Position numbers and translations under genes: made by a program
NCBI GenBank assembly: GCA_017555025.1
Contig: JAFZHC010000006.1
Span: 20,468 to 84,467 of the forward strand
Length of the DNA stretch: 64,000 nt
Reading direction: 5' to 3'
Source: Akkermansia sp.
GTDB taxonomy: Bacteria; Verrucomicrobiota; Verrucomicrobiia; Verrucomicrobiales; Akkermansiaceae
In this document: piece by piece, positions 51,168 to 59,559 of the stretch
Layout of the letters: each line of letters opens with the position of its first letter
Position numbering within the stretch: the stretch's first letter is position 1
Notes under the pieces: model-generated
Databases searched by the model: none
What the model was told of the DNA's origin: nothing
What the model saw: only the letters and a program-made list of their open reading frames with translations

Positions 51168-53372
51168 ATGAAAGAACGGAGCTCACTTCTGCATTTTACC
51201 CGTTGGCTGCGAGCTGCCGGGGCATGTGTGTGTGTGCTGGTGGGGCTTGCCTCCTGCGACCAAGAGCGCGAGGCTACCGGTGCAGAGTGGGTTGCCCCGC
51301 CCGATAGCGCCATGCCTGAGGCGTTCACTCCTGACGAAAAAGTGCCTCATTTTGCACGCAAGTGGACGATGCCCAAGGGCTTTCAGGGCTTTACCGAAAG
51401 GTGGAATAAGCGCAATGCCGATTATGTGAAGAGCTCACTGGAGAGCCGCAAGGCGGAATGCGTGGCTGCCTTTGCTGCCAAACTGGGCAGTTGCCCCCGA
51501 AGTGAGGGGGCTGTGACGGCCACGGTCGGCATTCGCTCCTCGTTGCGGAAGTGCCGAACCTTTGGTGAGCGCCGTCGCTTGGGGGATTATCTGGTATACC
51601 GGGAGTATCTTGACCTGCCGCGTGACCTTAAATGGCAAACGGGCGATAATCAGCCGGAACTCGGCAGCCCCGAAGCTCGTAAGGGCGGTACGTTGCGCCT
51701 TTCGCTGCAACGCTCGTTCCCGGGTACTCTGTGCCCCTTCGGCCCCAACAGTAACAATTCCACCCGCCGTTACCTGTACGATGATATTGATATTCCCTTG
51801 GTGCGAATTCATCCCGGCACGGGAGAGTTGATTCCCGGTGTGGCAGATAAGTGGGCTGTGTCGGAAGATGGTCGGACGATTTATTTCCATCTTGATAAAG
51901 AAGCTTGCTTCAGTAACGGTATACCGTTGACATCCCGTGATTTCATCACCTCGCTTTTTGTGCGCACCTCGGAGTACAGCGCCGAGCCGTTTTATGGTGA
52001 TTTTTATTTGTCTCGTTTTTCCCGCATCACGGTGTATGGCAATGGCGCCATTGCCGTAACCTTGCCGGAGGCCAGACCGGCCGCGCCGTTCTATGCCTCT
52101 CTTCCGGCCTGTTGTACGCGTTTTTATGCGGAGTTCGGGCCGGATTATCCCACCCGTTATCTCTGGCGGCCTGCTCCTACGACCGGTGCTTACCGGGTAG
52201 ATGCTGAGGGCGTTGTGATGGGGCGCCAGCTTACCATGGAGCGTGTACCTGACTGGTGGGGACATAAACGTCGCTACATGCGCTATAGCTGCAATGTGGA
52301 TCGCATTGTCTACTCTTTTGTAGCAGAAGCCTCCAAGGCGAGGGAGCTTTTCCGCATTGGTCAGTTGGATGTGTTCTCTGCCCGCGATGCTGATTTCTGG
52401 TACGAGGGGCTGGAGATAGAGCCTGTGCACCGCGGCTACATTCAACGTGTGCATTTCAGCAATATCTGGCCGCGTAACAGCTTCGGCTTTCACCTCAATT
52501 GCTCACGCGCTCCCTTCGATAATAAGAATGTTCGACTTGGCATGCAGCATGCTCTCAACATTCAGTCGGTTATTGATACGGTGTTCCGTGGCGACTATGT
52601 GCGCATGGGCTCTTATTTCATGGGGTTCGGCCCTTATACCAATAAAAAGATTACGGCTCGCCCCTACTCGCCTGAGAAGGCTCGCGAGTATTTCGCCTTA
52701 GCCGGCTATACGGAGGAAGGTGGAGATGGCATATTGAGCCGCCCGGATGGAACTCGTTTGCAGGTGGTTGTGAGCTCACGCATTGACCCGTTGTATGCCA
52801 ACTGTATGAACCTGTTGCGCGAGGATGCCGCAGCCTGTGGCCTGGATTTGCGATTTGAGCAGATGGATGATACCGTGTTCTTCAGCAAGCTCAAGGAGAA
52901 GAATTATACTGCCGGTATTTTTTCTTGGGGATTCTCGCCTATTATGCCGGATCCAACCTTGTTCTTCCTTTCCGGCTACGCCTACAATACTGACGGTACG
53001 CTGGCCCGTGGTACCAGCAATGTAACCGCTACGGCCTCTCCCGAGCTGGATGCCGCCATTCTTGCCTGTCAGGCTGCGGCTACAGAGCAGGAGGCTATTG
53101 AGGCTCACCATCGAGTGCAGGAGCTTATTCATGAAGAGGCGTGCTGGGTACCCGGCTGGACAACATCTTATTGGCGTTTTGCTCAATGGCGCTGGCTGCG
53201 TTGGCCCGACACGAAGGAGTATTCATTCTGCCCGCCCCGTTATTTCGACCCTCTGGATAGCCACTTGTACTGGATTGATGAAGATGAGCTGCGGCGCACC
53301 ATGAATGCCCGTTCTGCCGGTGAGGCCTTCCCAGAACAGGCTATTGAAGTGCCGTTGCCGGAAAAGCTCTGA
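51168..53372 (+). CDS. Oligopeptide-binding lipoprotein, OppA-like with N-terminal extension
   Basis: A 734-residue solute-binding protein of the SBP_bac_5 family, anchored as a lipoprotein (lipobox LASC, Cys about 30). The SBP domain begins only near residue 165 (GGTLRLSL) and contains family pieces such as GVADKWAVSEDGRTIYFHL and DPTLFFLSGY. The 130 residues between the lipobox and the SBP domain are an addition rich in charged residues, and the whole is longer than the usual 540. It delivers peptides to the permeases encoded just upstream (5-nt gap). Confidence 0.92.
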   Translation: MKERSSLLHFTRWLRAAGACVCVLVGLASCDQEREATGAEWVAPPDSAMPEAFTPDEKVPHFARKWTMPKGFQGFTERWNKRNADYVKSSLESRKAECVAAFAAKLGSCPRSEGAVTATVGIRSSLRKCRTFGERRRLGDYLVYREYLDLPRDLKWQTGDNQPELGSPEARKGGTLRLSLQRSFPGTLCPFGPNSNNSTRRYLYDDIDIPLVRIHPGTGELIPGVADKWAVSEDGRTIYFHLDKEACFSNGIPLTSRDFITSLFVRTSEYSAEPFYGDFYLSRFSRITVYGNGAIAVTLPEARPAAPFYASLPACCTRFYAEFGPDYPTRYLWRPAPTTGAYRVDAEGVVMGRQLTMERVPDWWGHKRRYMRYSCNVDRIVYSFVAEASKARELFRIGQLDVFSARDADFWYEGLEIEPVHRGYIQRVHFSNIWPRNSFGFHLNCSRAPFDNKNVRLGMQHALNIQSVIDTVFRGDYVRMGSYFMGFGPYTNKKITARPYSPEKAREYFALAGYTEEGGDGILSRPDGTRLQVVVSSRIDPLYANCMNLLREDAAACGLDLRFEQMDDTVFFSKLKEKNYTAGIFSWGFSPIMPDPTLFFLSGYAYNTDGTLARGTSNVTATASPELDAAILACQAAATEQEAIEAHHRVQELIHEEACWVPGWTTSYWRFAQWRWLRWPDTKEYSFCPPRYFDPLDSHLYWIDEDELRRTMNARSAGEAFPEQAIEVPLPEKL

Positions 53373-53408
53373 GTATCTCTGATTTTCTCTATTTCGATTG
53401 TATTCGCT

Positions 53409-54389
53409 ATGACCTCTGACCGGAATCTGCTCGAAGTTCACCATCTTACCACGGCGTTTGAGTCGGAGGTGGGATTGCTGCGTGCTGTTGATGATGTGAG
53501 CTTTGCTGTGCCGCGCGGTCAATGTGTAGGTATTGTGGGGGAGAGTGGTTGCGGTAAGAGCGTGACCGCCATGAGCTTGGTGAGATTGCTGCCGCAGCCT
53601 TCCGGGCGTATTCTGAAAGGACGTGTTCTTTTTAATGGCGAGGACATTCTGAAGATGAAAGCCCGACGTCTGCAGGAAGTGCGAGGCGGTAAGATTGGGG
53701 TGATTTTTCAGGAGCCCATGAGTGCTCTTAATCCTGTGCATCGTATTGGCGATCAAATAGCTGAGGCTCTCATGCTGCACCGGGGAATGAATCGTGAAAA
53801 TGCGTGGCTGGAGGCCATTAACATGCTGCATCATGTGCGCATTCCCGACCCGGAATCCCGAGTGAAGGAATTCCCCTCATCCCTCTCCGGCGGTATGCGC
53901 CAGCGTGTGGTTATTGCCATTGCTTTGGCTTGTCGACCGGAGCTCATTATTGCAGACGAGCCGACAACAGCTCTGGATGTCACGGTGCAGCAGCAGATAT
54001 TGGCTCTCATTCGTGAGCTCAGGGAGGAAATGGGCTCCTCTGCGGTTCTCATTACGCATGACTTGGGGGTAATTGCTCAGAATTGTGACCGTGTGGTGGT
54101 GATGTACGCCGGTCGTGTGGTGGAAAGCGCCGGTGTGAGAGAGCTTTTTGCCAATCCTCGCCATGCTTATACACGAGCCTTGCTCTCATCCATGCCGCGT
54201 TTGGAATACCCGCGCAAGACCCATCTGCCCACCATTCCCGGTCAGGTTGCGCCCATTCGCCATTATGTGCAGGGCTGTCGTTTTTGCCAGCGCCTTGAGC
54301 GCCCGGCTCGTAATTCGATACGCCCTCCGTTGGTGGAGGTGGCTCCCGGGCATGTTGTCGAGGCTTGTCCGTTGTGCGCCTCCATCTGA
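53409..54389 (+). CDS. Oligopeptide ABC transporter ATPase, OppD-like
   Basis: A 326-residue ATPase: Walker A GESGCGKS (about 43-50), signature LSGGMRQR, Walker B LIIADEPT and H-loop ITHD. The C-terminal OppD/DppD extension is present with a Cys motif (CRFCQRLERP...ACPLC) that in relatives can hold an iron-sulfur cluster. OppF, the usual second ATPase, is not encoded in the operon, which ends here with a terminator at 54481; a partner must lie elsewhere or OppD works as a homodimer. Confidence 0.95.
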   Translation: MTSDRNLLEVHHLTTAFESEVGLLRAVDDVSFAVPRGQCVGIVGESGCGKSVTAMSLVRLLPQPSGRILKGRVLFNGEDILKMKARRLQEVRGGKIGVIFQEPMSALNPVHRIGDQIAEALMLHRGMNRENAWLEAINMLHHVRIPDPESRVKEFPSSLSGGMRQRVVIAIALACRPELIIADEPTTALDVTVQQQILALIRELREEMGSSAVLITHDLGVIAQNCDRVVVMYAGRVVESAGVRELFANPRHAYTRALLSSMPRLEYPRKTHLPTIPGQVAPIRHYVQGCRFCQRLERPARNSIRPPLVEVAPGHVVEACPLCASI

Positions 54390-54480
54390 AGGCGTACGCG
54401 GTGAAATTTGTTTGAATGGGTAGAGTTGTAGTTCTCTTTCTCGGCTACTCGTTTACACCCCGGCTGCATGTCTACGTAAA

Positions 54481-54514
54481 GAAGCCGCCGTGCTCATAAT
54501 GGCACGGCGGCTTC
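54481..54514. terminator. Shared terminator between the opp operon and greA
   Basis: A 13-bp stem (54481-54493 with 54502-54514) between converging genes. Confidence 0.78.
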
Positions 54515-54543
54515 GGCGTTAAGCTTTATTTATCAGGCTTCTA

Positions 54544-56481
54544 TCAGGCCTCGTCGGGGAAGATAAGAGCCTTGGGAGCGGGTTCGATGCTCTTGATAGT
54601 CATCTTGACCTGCTCGCCGCCGAACTCTACCGGCAAGCGCAGGTTGTCGCCCACCTTGTTGCCGAGCAGCTTGGCACCCAACTTGGAGTTGTAGGGAACC
54701 ACATTCTCCTCGGGGATGGAGTCCCAAGCGCCGAGGATGGTATATACCACCGTCTGGCCCTTGTCGGTCTCGAAGGTGACGCGAGTACCCATGGTCGTCT
54801 CTTCGCAGGTGACGCCGGAGAAATCGGTGGGCTCTGCCTGAGAGAGCAGGCGGGAAAGCTCTTCGGAGCGGCGCATAAGTACCTGACGGGTGGCCTTGGC
54901 ATCCTGATAACCGCCGTTCTCTCGAAGGTCACCTTCTGCACGGGTAATCTCGAGGTCGTGCTTGTTCTTGGGTATACGCACATTGATGATATCCTCGTAC
55001 TCAGCCTTACGGGCAGCGAAGGAGCGCAGAGATACATAGAGATTCTGCTTCTCCTTAACCTGCACGCGGGAGAGTACAACCTCCTGCAGGGAGGGGTGAA
55101 TCTTCATCATGTTGGCAAGCAGCAGGTTGCGGTCCAAGTCCGGCAGCACGGAAGAATCGTACAGGGACTTGGCAAAGGGGCGAGCCTCGAGCTCGGTGAT
55201 GCCACGTACCAAGTCGGGGGCAAGCTCCTTGTCGTCCATGAGCAGGTTGCGCAGGCGCAGAGCTCGGTTGGGACCACCATCGGCGCTGTCGCGCTCCACG
55301 GCAGCAATAATGGCGGCACCGAGAGGCATCTTGGTCTTGTCGACAAGCTCCTTAGCCAAGCCGTTACGCTCCTTACATACCCAGATAAGCACATCGGGGC
55401 TGAGGTTTTGGCGGGAGATGCCGTTCATAATGTCGGCAAAGAGCTGCTCTTTGGCGCCACGGGCGATGATGAAATCAGCTGCGGCTGCGGTAGCCTTGGC
55501 ACCGCCGAAGAGGAAGATGTTGGTGGTATAGGTCAGCCAGTTCTCAGGATAAGCCTCGGGCAGGGCGGTGTAAACAGCGTTCTGACGGGCAACAGAGAGT
55601 TCGCCGATGTAGTTCACCAGCTCCTCGGAGGGGATGGTCTGCAGCTTGTCAGCCAAGGTGGTGAGTTTCTCGACGCCGGCAGCTGTCAGAGCGGCATCAA
55701 ACTCAGCCTGCTTGGCTTCGTCCTTGCCGTGGGTGCCCTCGAGAATATCGTCGCGGATGATGATGAGCTCCAGCACGTGCTGAGGCTCGGTGCGGTCGCG
55801 CTCGATGTCGTCTTCCATAGCCTTAACCAGCTTAGCGGCAATCTCGTACTCGCCATTGAGCACTTCCAGACGCGTTTGGTCGAGAATGCGCACGCAGCTC
55901 TGCAGGGTGGTGGCATCGCTGTAGTCGGCCAGCAGCGCTGCTGCGGCGCTGGCTGCCTCGCGGGTGATGATGGCCTCGCCACGTTTGGTGGGCAGGCGGA
56001 AGCGGGGATCGTCGCGCATGGCGGCGCGAGCCTTCTCCCACCAGCTCTTCCAGTTTTCTTCGGCGATGATGCGACCGCTGAGGAACTTCTCAAGATCCTC
56101 GGGCTGCATTTCCAATACTTCTTCCACACCTTCACGCAGGGAGTAGTTGTGCTCCAGCACAAAGGCGATGAACTCCAGAATCGTTTCCTTCCCCTCAGCC
56201 TTGGCCTTGCAGCCGGCGGGGTCTTCAAAACACGTGACGAGGAAGTGCCCGGCAGGCACGGGGGTGAGCTGGTTGAATGCCAGCTTGAGGCCCATCACGT
56301 AATTGGGATTTTTCTCGAAATTAATTTTCACGAGCTGCTTGGCCAGAGCCCATGCCTCTACCTTGCCTACACCCCATTCCGGGTGCATCACGTAGTTGGC
56401 GGGAGAGAATTTGTCCAGCCTGGCGGCGAAGTCGGCCGGAATCTTGCCGGCCTTTACGAGTTTTTCTAAATCACCATGCAT
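54544..56481 (-). CDS. greA: GreA-type transcript cleavage factor with long N-terminal domain (PVC type)
   Basis: A 645-residue protein. The last 160 residues are a GreA/GreB module: a coiled coil with the acidic tip (ITRAEGDLRENGGYQDAKA-type, at about 503-522, where GreA has GDLKENAEY) and an FKBP-like C-terminal domain (TYTILGAWDSIPEENVVPYNSKLGAKLLG-type, read in pieces). The first 480 residues are a helical domain found in Chlamydiae and other PVC bacteria ahead of GreA, not in Proteobacteria. GreA rescues backtracked RNA polymerase. The start at 56481 is set by a promoter 10 nt upstream; the ATG at 56505 lies in its -10 region. Confidence 0.9.
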   Translation of the reverse strand: MHGDLEKLVKAGKIPADFAARLDKFSPANYVMHPEWGVGKVEAWALAKQLVKINFEKNPNYVMGLKLAFNQLTPVPAGHFLVTCFEDPAGCKAKAEGKETILEFIAFVLEHNYSLREGVEEVLEMQPEDLEKFLSGRIIAEENWKSWWEKARAAMRDDPRFRLPTKRGEAIITREAASAAAALLADYSDATTLQSCVRILDQTRLEVLNGEYEIAAKLVKAMEDDIERDRTEPQHVLELIIIRDDILEGTHGKDEAKQAEFDAALTAAGVEKLTTLADKLQTIPSEELVNYIGELSVARQNAVYTALPEAYPENWLTYTTNIFLFGGAKATAAAADFIIARGAKEQLFADIMNGISRQNLSPDVLIWVCKERNGLAKELVDKTKMPLGAAIIAAVERDSADGGPNRALRLRNLLMDDKELAPDLVRGITELEARPFAKSLYDSSVLPDLDRNLLLANMMKIHPSLQEVVLSRVQVKEKQNLYVSLRSFAARKAEYEDIINVRIPKNKHDLEITRAEGDLRENGGYQDAKATRQVLMRRSEELSRLLSQAEPTDFSGVTCEETTMGTRVTFETDKGQTVVYTILGAWDSIPEENVVPYNSKLGAKLLGNKVGDNLRLPVEFGGEQVKMTIKSIEPAPKALIFPDEA

Positions 56482-56491
56482 ACGTGGATAC

Positions 56492-56519
56492 AGTATAGCA
56501 TGCATCCTGTCAAATTCAA
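56492..56519 (-). promoter_or_regulatory. greA promoter
   Basis: Minus strand TTGAAT (56519-56514), 16 nt, TATACT (56497-56492), 10 nt to the ATG. Confidence 0.55.
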
Positions 56520-56563
56520 GCCCCGAATTACCTTTTTTTACAATTTTTTGTTTTTTTTACAAC

Positions 56564-57505
56564 TTATTGCGTTTGGAGTAGTTCTTCAAGTGCTTGTGAG
56601 GAGATGGTGCCGGTACCTTGTCTCAGGCCGCCGGTAATGAAGCCCTCGGTGATAGGTTGCCCGTCGTTGCGGGGAATTTTACCCTCCTGAAGCTGGTTGT
56701 GGGAGTGGATTTGCAGGCGGCATGAAACGATGTGCCACCAATTGCGAAGATAGCGGTGTAGGGTATTCCCGGGCAAAACGACATCGGGTAACGTAGCGAT
56801 TCCGGGTCTGTCGGACCAATGGTTGTGGGGCCAGTATTCGCTGAGAGGATGCTCGCAGAGGAGTTTGCCGCCCGAGGCGTAGAAGCGCAGGGTGCGGCGT
56901 GACGGCTGTTGCGGTGAAGTGGCGAGGGCTCCTTTGAGCATGCGGCGTAGGCATTCCTGCTCCCACTCGGTGAGTTGGCACTCTCGCCCTTCGTTGTATA
57001 GGCTGATGGTGCCGCCCTGCTGAACAGCCTGTGCCAGAGTGGCCGTAGCGGCGGCATCCGTATATTCAGCGCTTTCCATGTAACCGAGGTTATGGGCGTG
57101 CAGGATGACCTGAGCGTTATTCATGTGGTGCAGGGTAAGGATAAGGCGTTCTCCCTTGTGCCGATAGCTTATGCGTAATTGTTCCGAAGTGATGCGGTGC
57201 GCAGCTTTGCTGAAAGGTGGTTGAGGGCAGGAGTGGCGGTAGCATGTGCCATCCGGATGACGGACTTCAACGCACCAGTCATGAGGGCGGTTTGTTATCT
57301 TTTGGCCGGTTCGCAGGTAGTAGTGGCTGTTATGGTGTTGCCAATGGTGAACGATGCAGGGGTATTCCGGTGTGGCATGGGGGGAGAAGAGCAGCTGAAG
57401 GGATTGGGCGTGTTTGACGCACAAGCCATCCGGGCAGTTCTGCTGATTTTGGCAGGCGCAGAAGAGAAGCGTCAGGAGGCAGAGGAAGGGTAGTTGGGCT
57501 TTCAT
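56564..57505 (-). CDS. Lipoprotein of unknown function
   Basis: A 313-residue lipoprotein: signal MKAQLPFLCLLTLLF and lipobox FCAC (Cys about 18). The mature protein is unusually rich in His (for example HHWQHHNSHYY), Trp and Cys and has a mostly beta pattern; His clustering might bind metal. No family recognised. It begins 29 nt after the DOMON-like gene with no promoter between, so the two are probably co-transcribed. Confidence 0.75.
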   Translation of the reverse strand: MKAQLPFLCLLTLLFCACQNQQNCPDGLCVKHAQSLQLLFSPHATPEYPCIVHHWQHHNSHYYLRTGQKITNRPHDWCVEVRHPDGTCYRHSCPQPPFSKAAHRITSEQLRISYRHKGERLILTLHHMNNAQVILHAHNLGYMESAEYTDAAATATLAQAVQQGGTISLYNEGRECQLTEWEQECLRRMLKGALATSPQQPSRRTLRFYASGGKLLCEHPLSEYWPHNHWSDRPGIATLPDVVLPGNTLHRYLRNWWHIVSCRLQIHSHNQLQEGKIPRNDGQPITEGFITGGLRQGTGTISSQALEELLQTQ

Positions 57506-57534
57506 GAGTTATCGGTTTGATGGGAGCTGCTGCT

Positions 57535-58107
57535 TTAATCTGCCAGAATGGCGGGCTCCCACAGATCGGGACGGTGGAAATCCGGCTGGGTATCGCAGGG
57601 AAGGGCGGTGGTGAGAAACACCTGCTCGGGAGATTGCAGAATGGCTGCTGCGGTAAGTTTACAGCACTCGGGGGCGATGCCTGCCTCTTTCAGTACAGCT
57701 GTGGGGATGAGAGCCTCGCAGCTCCAGCCTTCTGCTGTACTGGTTCCTCCTGCCACTATACCCTGAGGTTCCCAGTTTTCAAAGCCGGGGGCAATTTGGC
57801 GGGGAGCACAGAATAACGCCGCCCACCATGCTCCATTCGGGCTGAGGTTGAACTCCATGTAGTTTTTACCGTCAGCGGTGGTGATGAAGAATTCCGCTGC
57901 ATCATATCGCCACAGCTCAGGCTGAAAAGCCCCGCACTTGCCATCGGGATGAACGAGTGCTGCGGCTTTTCGTGAGGCGCGGAATGTGAGGCCTTGCTCT
58001 GACAGGTTGAAACTGTATTCGTAGGGCGGAACGATGTGTTGCCCGTACCATTCCTTGTTGATTTGTTGAGGTTGTGGTGAACCCGAGGTGAAAATGATGC
58101 TCTTCAT
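57535..58107 (-). CDS. DOMON/CBM9-like domain protein
   Basis: A 190-residue protein without signal peptide. It reads as a single CBM9/DOMON-like beta sandwich: ELWRYDAAEFFI, YMEFNLSPNGAWWAALF and GWSCEALIP are the motifs that mark this group, which binds sugars or haem in other proteins. Without export signal its ligand is unclear. The start at 58107 follows the -10 by 7 nt; an open frame continues upstream through the promoter and is not used. Divergent from rpoA. Confidence 0.75.
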   Translation of the reverse strand: MKSIIFTSGSPQPQQINKEWYGQHIVPPYEYSFNLSEQGLTFRASRKAAALVHPDGKCGAFQPELWRYDAAEFFITTADGKNYMEFNLSPNGAWWAALFCAPRQIAPGFENWEPQGIVAGGTSTAEGWSCEALIPTAVLKEAGIAPECCKLTAAAILQSPEQVFLTTALPCDTQPDFHRPDLWEPAILAD

Positions 58108-58114
58108 GTCGTCT

Positions 58115-58143
58115 ACCTTACCACTTAACGCGTGCGCACGCAA
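58115..58143 (-). promoter_or_regulatory. Promoter of the DOMON-like gene
   Basis: Minus strand TTGCGT (58143-58138), 17 nt, TAAGGT (58120-58115), 7 nt to the ATG. Confidence 0.55.
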
Positions 58144-58237
58144 GCAAGAAATAATGCTTTGTTTGATAAAAATGCAAGCAAAAATCCCGATATAAGCCGA
58201 AACTAGAACAAAAGATGACATTTTTTGTAAAAAAGGC

Positions 58238-58266
58238 TTGCAAATTGAGCAAATTATGTGTATTCT
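58238..58266 (+). promoter_or_regulatory. rpoA-rplQ promoter
   Basis: TTGCAA (58238-58243), 17 nt, TATTCT (58261-58266). The leader to the ATG at 58361 is about 88 nt. Confidence 0.7.
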
Positions 58267-58273
58267 TCGCCGC

Positions 58274-58327
58274 GCAGACTGGATAAAACCGACCGTTGGT
58301 CCTCCATTTCTACGGAAGCCGGTCTGC
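58274..58327 (+). promoter_or_regulatory. Hairpin leader of rpoA
   Basis: The leader begins with a stem GCAGAC/GTCTGC (58274-58279 with 58322-58327) enclosing a small GACC/GGTC hairpin. It may serve autoregulation by a ribosomal protein, but no known motif was matched. Confidence 0.4.
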
Positions 58328-58360
58328 ATGGGGGGAAACCCGGTCACACCAAAAAAATAT

Positions 58361-59500
58361 ATGTCAGACGATCTGAACAACGAGCAGGAGGTCATTCAGC
58401 TGGCCCATTTCGAGATTCCCAATACACTGAAGCGCATTGAGGACCCCGAAGATCCCAATCATATTACTTTCATTGCTGAGCCTATTGAGACCGGTTTCGG
58501 CCACACGCTGGGTAACTCCCTGCGTCGCGTGCTGCTGAGCTCTCTGGAGGGCGCCGCTATCACCAGCGTGCGTATTGCCGGTGCTCAGCATGAGTTCACC
58601 TCTCTGCCCGGTGTGGTGGAGGATGTGACCGAAATCATTCTTAACCTTAAGAAGATTAAATTCGCTCACCACGGTAAGGAGCCCCGCACTCTGTCCCTTC
58701 GCGTGACCAAGCAGGGCGTTGTGACTGCCGGTGACATTCAGGAGGATCACATTTACTCCGTAGTGAACAAGGATCAGGTGATCTGCCACCTTGACCAGAG
58801 CACCATTTTTGACTGCGACTTCGAGGTGAACGTGGGTCGTGGTTTCTACACCGCTGAGGATAATAACGACAAGGATCGTCCCATCGGCGTCATTCCGATT
58901 GACTCCATCTTCTCCCCCGTTACCCGCGTGAAGTACGCTGTGGACAACGCCCGTGTGGGTCAGATGACTGAGTTTGACAAGCTCGTGCTTGACGTATGGA
59001 CCGATGGTCGCGTAAGCCCCAACGATGCCATGCTGCAGGCTGCCAGCATCATGCGTCACCACCTCGACGTGTTCGTGGAGAGCGACAGCCGTCGCGTATC
59101 TTTCGATCGCGCTTCCGGCGGCGATACCGATGCCAATACCGCTCAGCTTCGTAAGCTTCTTAACATGAGCGTGAACGAAATCGAGCTTTCCGTTCGTGCC
59201 GCTAACTGCCTGAACAACGCTAACATCACCACCGTTGGTCAGCTGGCTATGAAGACGGAGGGCGAGATGCTCAAGTACCGCAACTTCGGTAAGAAGTCCC
59301 TTAACGAGATTAAGGAGAAGCTCGTGCAGCACGGCCTTTCCCTTGGCATGCAGTTCGATCCCAAGCTTCTTTCCTCCCCCGGCAGCAGCCCCCGTCTGCG
59401 TGACGCGGACGAGCCCCGCGCTACCGACCTGCAGGCTCTCATCTCCCACAACATCGAGGCTTACGGCTTTGATGATGAGGACGATGACTTCGATGAGTAA
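58361..59500 (+). CDS. rpoA: RNA polymerase alpha subunit
   Basis: A 380-residue alpha subunit. The N-terminal assembly domain has GFGHTLGNSLRRVLLSSLEGAA, read in pieces (TLGNSLRRVLLSS), and the C-terminal DNA- and activator-binding domain has ELSVRAANCLNNANI and GKKSLNEIKEKL (about 268-325). A tail of about 50 residues rich in Asp and Glu extends it beyond the usual 330. The start at 58361 is chosen because the frame upstream runs through the promoter. It lies with rplQ only; the S13-S11-S4 genes that usually precede it are not adjacent. Confidence 0.97.
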   Translation: MSDDLNNEQEVIQLAHFEIPNTLKRIEDPEDPNHITFIAEPIETGFGHTLGNSLRRVLLSSLEGAAITSVRIAGAQHEFTSLPGVVEDVTEIILNLKKIKFAHHGKEPRTLSLRVTKQGVVTAGDIQEDHIYSVVNKDQVICHLDQSTIFDCDFEVNVGRGFYTAEDNNDKDRPIGVIPIDSIFSPVTRVKYAVDNARVGQMTEFDKLVLDVWTDGRVSPNDAMLQAASIMRHHLDVFVESDSRRVSFDRASGGDTDANTAQLRKLLNMSVNEIELSVRAANCLNNANITTVGQLAMKTEGEMLKYRNFGKKSLNEIKEKLVQHGLSLGMQFDPKLLSSPGSSPRLRDADEPRATDLQALISHNIEAYGFDDEDDDFDE

Positions 59501-59559
59501 AGCACCCTGCAAAACATATACCCCTTCATTATTAACAAAACACATTATTATAAAGAACT

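Noticed and set aside
51435..52493. 352-codon minus-strand frame opposite the OppA-like gene
   Set aside because: Antisense shadow without promoter or motif.
54958..56469. Long plus-strand open frame (503 codons) opposite greA
   Set aside because: Antisense shadow of a strongly biased gene; low-complexity composition, no motif, and greA has clear domains and a promoter.
58364..59545. 393-codon minus-strand frame opposite rpoA
   Set aside because: Shadow of rpoA; composition dominated by His, Val and Gly from reverse-complemented favoured codons.
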